DNA of 19,474 nucleotides from an uncultured bacterium (lineage in GTDB: Bacteria > Bacillota_I > Bacilli_A > RF39 > UBA660). Position numbers and translations under genes: made by a program. Positions within the stretch are counted from its first letter, which is position 1. Every line of letters starts with the position of its first letter. This document shows positions 14,960-19,474 of the stretch, piece after piece. Under the pieces are notes generated by a model. That model saw only the letters and a program-made list of their open reading frames with translations. It had not been told where the DNA came from and made no database searches. Location: positions 1-19,474 of the forward strand of contig OMUM01000001.1 in assembly GCA_900314225.1 (NCBI GenBank), given 5' to 3'.

Positions 14960-16165
14960 ATGTTAGATGAGTATATGATTTCTTTAGGATATAATGATGA
15001 ACAAATTTCTTTTATAAAAAATGCTTATCCAACCAGTAAATATTCTGAATCAACACTTCTTTTTAATTTAAAAAATATGAGTAATTACTTAAAAAGAAAT
15101 AGTTTAACAAATAAAGATATTATTAATATTACATTAACTATTCCTAATATTATATGTATGAGTATTGAAAATATTAGAGAAAAAGTTATTGAGCTAGCAA
15201 ACATTGGTTTTAATAAATTAGAAATATTTAAAATGATTAGTAATTATCCTTATATTATAGATACATCAATAGAAAAAATTACTAATAAATTAGATTGTTT
15301 AATAGATCTAGGTTTAGATATTAATAGTTCTAAAGAATTATTAATTAATAAAACAGAAATATTAAATATAGATAATTACAATATAAAAAAAAGATTTAAC
15401 TATTTTATAAATAAAGGATATAAAGAAAAAGATATAATTAATATAATAAAAAACAATCCTAATATAATAGATTGTAATTTAAATGTTTTTAATAAAAAAT
15501 TAAATTATCTTAAAGATATGCATTATACAGACAAAGATATTATAAAAATAACTTCTTTTCTACCAAATTTATTATTTAAAGATATAAAAGACATTTCAAA
15601 AAAGTTCGATTTATTAACAGACTATGGCTACTCAAATCAAAATATTATTGAAATAACCAGAAAAGTACCTTGTATTTTAGAAGATAATCATATTAATAAT
15701 CTAAATAATCAATTAGAATTTTTAGAAAATTTTAGTTTTACAAAAGATGAAATAATTTCTATTACTTGTAAAAATCCTTTTATTATTTTATATTCTTTAG
15801 ACTACTTAAAATGGAAATTAGATAATTTATTAAATTATTTTTCTAAAGATGAACTAATTAAAATAATTAATGATTTTCCAATAATCATAGGTTATAGTAT
15901 AAGAAATATTAATGAAAAAATAGAATTTTATAATAATATTAATTTTAAAAATACTATTATTAACAATCCTAGTCTTCTAAAATATAATATTGATTATATT
16001 AAAGCACGCTATAAAATAATAACTGATAATAAAATAGAAGATGTCTATAAAGATTTATTTGATGATAATGTAAATATACAAGAAATAGATGAATATTTAT
16101 TTTGTAGTGATAAAAAATTCTATAAAAAATATAAAATTTTAAGTAAAGAATTGTTGAGGTTATGA
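14960..16165 (+). CDS. mTERF-like helical repeat protein, 401 aa
   Basis: The protein consists almost entirely of tandem helical repeats of about 35 residues, starting near residues 37, 72, 108, 143, 178, 213, 249, 284 and 318. Each fits the pattern K-x2-hydrophobic-x2-L-x3-G-[FY]-x4-[DE]-I-I-x-I-x4-P-x-I-hydrophobic; examples are DKDIIKITSFLPNLL and NQNIIEITRKVPCIL. The central proline after the second helix and the leucine ladder are the hallmarks of the mTERF fold, whose eukaryotic members bind organellar nucleic acid. The last 55 residues form a lysine-rich cap without repeats. It is basic, Asn/Ile-rich and cytosolic. Nucleic acid binding is inference from fold likeness; a protein-binding solenoid is the alternative. 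It is the first gene in an operon with a second repeat protein and RNase HIII. Confidence 0.75.
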   Translation: MLDEYMISLGYNDEQISFIKNAYPTSKYSESTLLFNLKNMSNYLKRNSLTNKDIINITLTIPNIICMSIENIREKVIELANIGFNKLEIFKMISNYPYIIDTSIEKITNKLDCLIDLGLDINSSKELLINKTEILNIDNYNIKKRFNYFINKGYKEKDIINIIKNNPNIIDCNLNVFNKKLNYLKDMHYTDKDIIKITSFLPNLLFKDIKDISKKFDLLTDYGYSNQNIIEITRKVPCILEDNHINNLNNQLEFLENFSFTKDEIISITCKNPFIILYSLDYLKWKLDNLLNYFSKDELIKIINDFPIIIGYSIRNINEKIEFYNNINFKNTIINNPSLLKYNIDYIKARYKIITDNKIEDVYKDLFDDNVNIQEIDEYLFCSDKKFYKKYKILSKELLRL

Positions 16166-16166
16166 T

Positions 16167-16556
16167 ATGGATGTACTAATTAGATATGGTTTTACAATAG
16201 AAGAAATAAAAAATATGATGGATACCAATCCAAATATAAGTAATATTGATGATAAAACAATCTATTCTCTCATTGATAAATTAGGACTTATTGGTTGCAT
16301 GAATAATTATATTAAAAATATATTTATTTGTAACCCCTTTTATTTATCAAGAGATCCCATTGAAGTAGATAGTTTACTAAACAAATTAAAAGAAATTGGA
16401 ATTATTAATATAAATATATTACTGGATAGTAATCCATATATATTGAATCTGAATGATATGGATATTGATCAAATTTATAATAATTTATTAAAGGAGGGAT
16501 ATACTAAAGAAGAAATAATTGATAAGTTTAATTATAATTCTTTTAGTATTATGTAA
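16167..16556 (+). CDS. small mTERF-like repeat protein, 129 aa
   Basis: This 129-residue protein has three and a half repeats of the same kind as its upstream neighbour: GFTIEEIKNMMDTNPNI, then YIKNIFICNPFYLSRD, then NINILLDSNPYILNLND, and a final GYTKEEIIDKF. The Pro/Leu spacing matches, but the chain is more acidic and shorter. The ATG lies one base after the upstream TGA, in a different frame that closes just before the ATG, so this is a separate gene and not a frameshifted tail. GAGG eight bases upstream gives the ribosome site. Its end, NSFSIM, is close to the rnhC ATG (TAATATG). It may be a partner or a shortened relative of the larger protein. Confidence 0.7.
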   Translation: MDVLIRYGFTIEEIKNMMDTNPNISNIDDKTIYSLIDKLGLIGCMNNYIKNIFICNPFYLSRDPIEVDSLLNKLKEIGIININILLDSNPYILNLNDMDIDQIYNNLLKEGYTKEEIIDKFNYNSFSIM

Positions 16557-16557
16557 T

Positions 16558-17469
16558 ATGAATGTAGTTATTAGAGTAAATAAAGAAATAAAAGAAAAGA
16601 TGCTTGATTATTATAAAGATAAAATGCGAGATAAGAAAATTCCTTATGTAGTATTTCAAGCAAAAGATGAAGATACTGTTATTACGATGTATGAGTCTGG
16701 TAAAGTAATGTTTCAAGGTACAAGTGCCGATGTAGATGCTGCTATGTGGGGAACAATGTTAGAAGATACAAAAGAAAAAAAAGAAGAGCGAAAGAAAGAA
16801 AACGAAAAATATTACTATTCTAGTGCAGTTGGATCTGACGAGGTAGGAACAGGAGATTATTTTGGACCAATTGTTGTTACCGCAACATATGTACCTAAAG
16901 AAGAAATTGAATACTTAGAAAAATTAGGTGTTGGTGATTCAAAAAAAATAGATGATGAAAAAATATTAAAAATTACTCCAGAGATTGCTAAAAAAATAAA
17001 ATATCGAAGTGTAATACTTACAAATAAAGAATATAATGAAAAATATAGTAATGATATAAATATGAATAAAATTAAAGCTATTCTTCATAATCGAGTTTTA
17101 TATCAGTTAGTAAATGAAGAAAAGCCAAAATATGATTATATTATTGTCGATGAATTTGCTAGAGAACAAAGATATTATTATTATTTGAATGATCAAAAAG
17201 TAGTACAAAGAGGAATTACTTTCATTACTAAAGCAGAAGACAAAAATATGGCTGTTGCCTGTGGTTCCATCATAAGTCGTTATATATTTTTAAAAGAATT
17301 CGATAAGATGTGTGATGAAATTCACATACCTCTTCCAAAAGGAGCAGGAAAAGATGTTGATAAAATGGGTGAAGAAGTTGTAGAAAAATATGGAGAAGAA
17401 AAGTTAAAAGAGATTGCTAAATTAAATTTTAAAAATACCGAAAGAATTCTACATACTATGATATATTAG
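16558..17469 (+). CDS. rnhC: ribonuclease HIII
   Basis: RNase HIII cuts the RNA strand of RNA/DNA hybrids (R-loops, primers). The 303-residue protein has the TBP-like substrate-binding N-terminal domain (about 1-68, ending MFQGTSADVDAAMWG), a short charged linker, and the RNase H catalytic domain opening with SDEVGTGDYFGP (93-104). Catalytic acids are Asp94, Glu95, Asp198 (IIVDEFA) and Asp228 (AEDKN). GSIISRY (236-242) and the closing KLNFKNTERI motif are typical. I start it at the ATG at 16558, which directly follows the upstream TAA; an earlier in-frame TTG at 16519 would add a hydrophobic tail foreign to the family. No clear ribosome site precedes the ATG, so translation probably depends on termination of the repeat-protein gene. 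Confidence 0.92.
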   Translation: MNVVIRVNKEIKEKMLDYYKDKMRDKKIPYVVFQAKDEDTVITMYESGKVMFQGTSADVDAAMWGTMLEDTKEKKEERKKENEKYYYSSAVGSDEVGTGDYFGPIVVTATYVPKEEIEYLEKLGVGDSKKIDDEKILKITPEIAKKIKYRSVILTNKEYNEKYSNDINMNKIKAILHNRVLYQLVNEEKPKYDYIIVDEFAREQRYYYYLNDQKVVQRGITFITKAEDKNMAVACGSIISRYIFLKEFDKMCDEIHIPLPKGAGKDVDKMGEEVVEKYGEEKLKEIAKLNFKNTERILHTMIY

Positions 17470-17475
17470 TAAATT

Positions 17476-17502
17476 AAAAGAAGTTCAAAATGAACTTCTT
17501 TT
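17476..17502. terminator. bidirectional intrinsic terminator between rnhC and gpsA
   Basis: AAAAGAAGTTCA (17476-17487) and TGAACTTCTTTT (17491-17502) form a perfect 12-base stem with a three-base loop. There are T-runs at the 3' side on both strands. It closes the convergent rnhC and gpsA operons; the gpsA stop codon begins in the stem end. Confidence 0.85.
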
Positions 17503-18476
17503 TATGATTTATATACTAAAAATAAAAGTAATAAATTTGGATCTTTTCCATTAACAATAATTTCATATATTAAATCAATTATTGGTATTGTTACTTTTTT
17601 ATCTTTTAATAACATATAAATAGACTCCAATGTATAATAACCTTCAACTGTAGTATTTTCTAAATACTCTTTTACTTTTTGAGTACTTGCTCCTTCACCT
17701 ATTAAATTACCAAAACTAAAATTTCTACTTTTAGGAGATGTACATGTAAGAATTAAATCGCCAATTCCTGCAAAAGACATTACAGTTCTTTTATCACAAT
17801 CAAATGCTTCCAAAATATTTTCCATATCATGACTGGCCTCAGTTAATAACATTGCTTTAGTAGATTCATTGGCCTTCAATCCAGCAAGCATTCCAGCAGC
17901 CAAAGCAATAACATTTTTAATAGAACCACATATTTCTACACCAATAACATCTGTAGTATCTCTTAATTTAATGTAACTATTTTGTAATGCTTGTCTAGCA
18001 AGAAGTATTGTCTCAGGGGTTTTACTAGCAATCGTTAACCCTGCCGGCATCCTAGTTATTAAATCAACCGCAAAACTTGGTCCACTTATAACTGCCACAT
18101 TTTTAGTATTTAATTTATTCTCTACTATTTCACTAATAAACAAACCCGTTTTCTGTTCAATACCCTTAGTTGCGATTAAAATATTATCATTATCAATAAA
18201 TGGTGTCATCTCATCACATAATGAACTAACATATGCAGCAGGTATTGCAATTATTAACAAATCTTTATCTTTAATTACAGTTTCAACATCAGTTGAAACT
18301 TTTACTTCATCATCAATTTTATACCCAGGTAATTTAATTTTATTGCATCTATTTTTTAATATTTCATTCTTTGTTTCTTCGGTCTTTGTCCATATAGTTA
18401 CATCGTGATTATTATATCTCAAAATACTACATAGAGCCATTCCATAAGCTCCTCCACCAAATAATCCTACTCTCAT
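17502..18476 (-). CDS. gpsA: NAD(P)-dependent glycerol-3-phosphate dehydrogenase
   Basis: GpsA reduces dihydroxyacetone phosphate to sn-glycerol 3-phosphate, the backbone for phospholipids. The 324-residue protein is full length. It has the nucleotide-binding loop GLFGGGAYGMA (4-14), AIPAAYV (77-83), Lys104 in ATKGIE, and GPSFAVD (132-138). The substrate-binding domain carries the catalytic Lys187 in EICGSIKNVIALAAGM and Asp240 in FAGIGD, with the SRNF loop at 250-253. GAAGGAGA a few bases before the ATG is an excellent ribosome site. It follows folA by 29 bases and is the last gene of the thyA-folA-gpsA operon. A frequent Firmicutes neighbour, der, is not visible here. Confidence 0.95.
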   Translation of the reverse strand: MRVGLFGGGAYGMALCSILRYNNHDVTIWTKTEETKNEILKNRCNKIKLPGYKIDDEVKVSTDVETVIKDKDLLIIAIPAAYVSSLCDEMTPFIDNDNILIATKGIEQKTGLFISEIVENKLNTKNVAVISGPSFAVDLITRMPAGLTIASKTPETILLARQALQNSYIKLRDTTDVIGVEICGSIKNVIALAAGMLAGLKANESTKAMLLTEASHDMENILEAFDCDKRTVMSFAGIGDLILTCTSPKSRNFSFGNLIGEGASTQKVKEYLENTTVEGYYTLESIYMLLKDKKVTIPIIDLIYEIIVNGKDPNLLLLFLVYKS

Positions 18477-18505
18477 ATTTTCTCCTTCATACTAAAGTGT
18501 TTCTA

Positions 18506-18991
18506 CTATATTTTCCTAGTATAAACTAAATGTTTATATTTAATATTATTCTCATCATGTTCTCCAATAACTTCACTATTCCAATCGTTTTTATCAAACT
18601 TTGGAAAAAATGCATCTGCTGGAGCCGAAGCATCTATTTCTGTTAAAAGCATTTTGTTAGAATAATCAATTAATTGCTGATAGATGCTTGCTCCACCTAT
18701 TACCATCACTTCATCTTTATATTTTTCTACATAATCTAATAATTCATCTATAGAATGAACTACTATTATAGAAGGATCTAAATCTTTATTTTGTCTTGTT
18801 AAAACAATATGTGTCCTCTTTGGTAATAACTTTGGAAGAGATTTTAGTGTATTCATTCCCATAACAATAGGTTTATTTATAGTATTATCTCTAAAAAATT
18901 GCATATCTTCCTTAAAATGCCAAATAAGTTTATTATCTTTTCCAAGTTCTAAATTTTTACCAACAGCCGCAATAATAGTTAAATTTTTCAT
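18506..18991 (-). CDS. folA: dihydrofolate reductase
   Basis: Dihydrofolate reductase regenerates tetrahydrofolate with NADPH, the natural partner of the thymidylate synthase just upstream. The 161-residue protein has LTIIAAVGKNLELGKDNKLI (4-23), then WHFKEDM with the catalytic acid Asp29. IVMGMNTLKSLP is the cofactor loop, LLPKRTHIVLT contains the Arg that binds the folate tail, and VIGGASIYQQL is the Gly-Gly NADPH site. The usual GRxT of the cofactor loop is GMNT here, so the Arg that contacts the NADPH phosphate is missing; WHF replaces the common WHL. The ATG follows the thyA stop by one base, with GGGGAT inside thyA as ribosome site. Expression should track thyA. Confidence 0.93.
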   Translation of the reverse strand: MKNLTIIAAVGKNLELGKDNKLIWHFKEDMQFFRDNTINKPIVMGMNTLKSLPKLLPKRTHIVLTRQNKDLDPSIIVVHSIDELLDYVEKYKDEVMVIGGASIYQQLIDYSNKMLLTEIDASAPADAFFPKFDKNDWNSEVIGEHDENNIKYKHLVYTRKI

Positions 18992-18992
18992 A

Positions 18993-19474
18993 TTATATCC
19001 CCAAAGGAAACTTAAGTTGAGGATTAAGTTTCTTTATTTTTTCTCTTGGAGCCTTTACTTTAATATCTTCTGGAGTCATTTCATAAAAATTAGTCTTGTC
19101 AGTATTTAGATCAATTGATATATCTTTATCATCACAAGCTGGTGTTCTTTTTAATAATTCTTTTACTTGATTAATATGTCGATCATAAATTTGTACATTT
19201 ACTGGTTTCCAAGTAAATATTCCAGGTTCTAAGTTTAAGTGACGAGCAAATAACATTAATAATACAGTATACTGAACTTGATTAATACAGCCAGCTGTCG
19301 CAAAATCACTTGACCTTTGAATCAAAGTCATATCTAGATAGTCTTTGCCATCACGACCATGTCTAACATTCCAAATTGTCATGAAAGCACATGGTTTTAA
19401 TCCATGAGGCAATAAAAAATCATCATCTTGCCACATACTAATAATATGACGTCTACCATCAGGATTATCTTTTA
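18993..19474 (-). CDS. thyA: thymidylate synthase, 5' end beyond the window
   Basis: Thymidylate synthase methylates dUMP to dTMP using methylene-tetrahydrofolate, producing the dihydrofolate that folA recycles. The last 159 or so residues are in the window, and the frame runs open off the right edge. They include NPDGRRHII, LPHGLKPCAFMTIWNVR with the catalytic Cys of LKPCAF, DMTLIQRSSDFATAGCINQ for dUMP binding, and NVQIYDRHI. This is the PC-A variant of the active site in place of the E. coli LPPCH form. The coding strand ends in PLGI and TAA, one base before folA. The start and promoter are outside the window. Confidence 0.92.
   Translation of the reverse strand, partial: KDNPDGRRHIISMWQDDDFLLPHGLKPCAFMTIWNVRHGRDGKDYLDMTLIQRSSDFATAGCINQVQYTVLLMLFARHLNLEPGIFTWKPVNVQIYDRHINQVKELLKRTPACDDKDISIDLNTDKTNFYEMTPEDIKVKAPREKIKKLNPQLKFPLGI

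Noticed and set aside
14960..16556. The two repeat proteins as one gene split by a frameshift
   Set aside because: The second frame has a stop just before its ATG and its own GAGG site, and the first protein ends with a distinct non-repeat cap.
16519..16557. TTG start adding a hydrophobic leader to RNase HIII
   Set aside because: RNase HIII is cytosolic and begins with the TBP-like domain. The leader is the second reading frame of the upstream repeat gene.
1..19474. Mycoplasma-type decoding with TGA as Trp
   Set aside because: TGA ends several genes at sensible positions directly before the next start, and Trp residues are encoded by TGG.
1..19474. tRNA, rRNA or CRISPR array
   Set aside because: The gaps between genes are short, and none shows clover-leaf arms, conserved rRNA segments or regularly spaced repeats.

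Overview
The window is very AT-rich and densely packed. Its genes use standard code 11: TGA ends several genes and Trp is TGG. Gram-positive-style genes (gpsA, RNase HIII, CvpA, DUF1292, UPF0158, a SpoVD/PBP2-like transpeptidase), strong GGAG-type ribosome binding sites and Asn/Ile/Lys-rich proteins suggest an uncultured low-GC member of the Bacilli, of the gut RF39/Erysipelotrichia-like kind. That placement is inference. I saw no rRNA, tRNA, CRISPR array or insertion-sequence transposase.

Left part (1-6040, minus strand): a tight seven-gene train starts at a promoter near 4604-4632. It encodes a DUF4143-type ATPase, a metallophosphoesterase, a UPF0158 protein, an unrecognised 242-aa protein, a SEC-C/TPR-like protein, a nucleoside deaminase and a truncated alpha/beta hydrolase. 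Behind the train lies a penicillin-binding protein that lacks its KTG box, followed by a possible coding remnant. Two broken genes flanking small accessory genes suggest local rearrangement or gene gain.

Middle (6041-14877, minus strand): a LysR regulator with its own promoter and terminator; an operon of a DUF1292 protein and an uncharacterised coiled-coil protein of about 1200 aa; an operon of two membrane-anchored proteins of unknown function with a guanine deaminase-like gene between them; and a cvpA / cysteine-less thioredoxin-like / zinc-ribbon membrane protein operon.

Right part: a divergent promoter region (about 14878-14959) drives the only plus-strand operon. It holds two proteins built from about 35-residue helical repeats resembling mitochondrial transcription termination factor (mTERF) repeats, followed directly by RNase HIII. 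This is the most unusual content. A perfect bidirectional terminator (17476-17502) separates it from the convergent thyA-folA-gpsA operon (dTMP and tetrahydrofolate synthesis, then glycerol-3-phosphate synthesis). thyA runs off the right edge.
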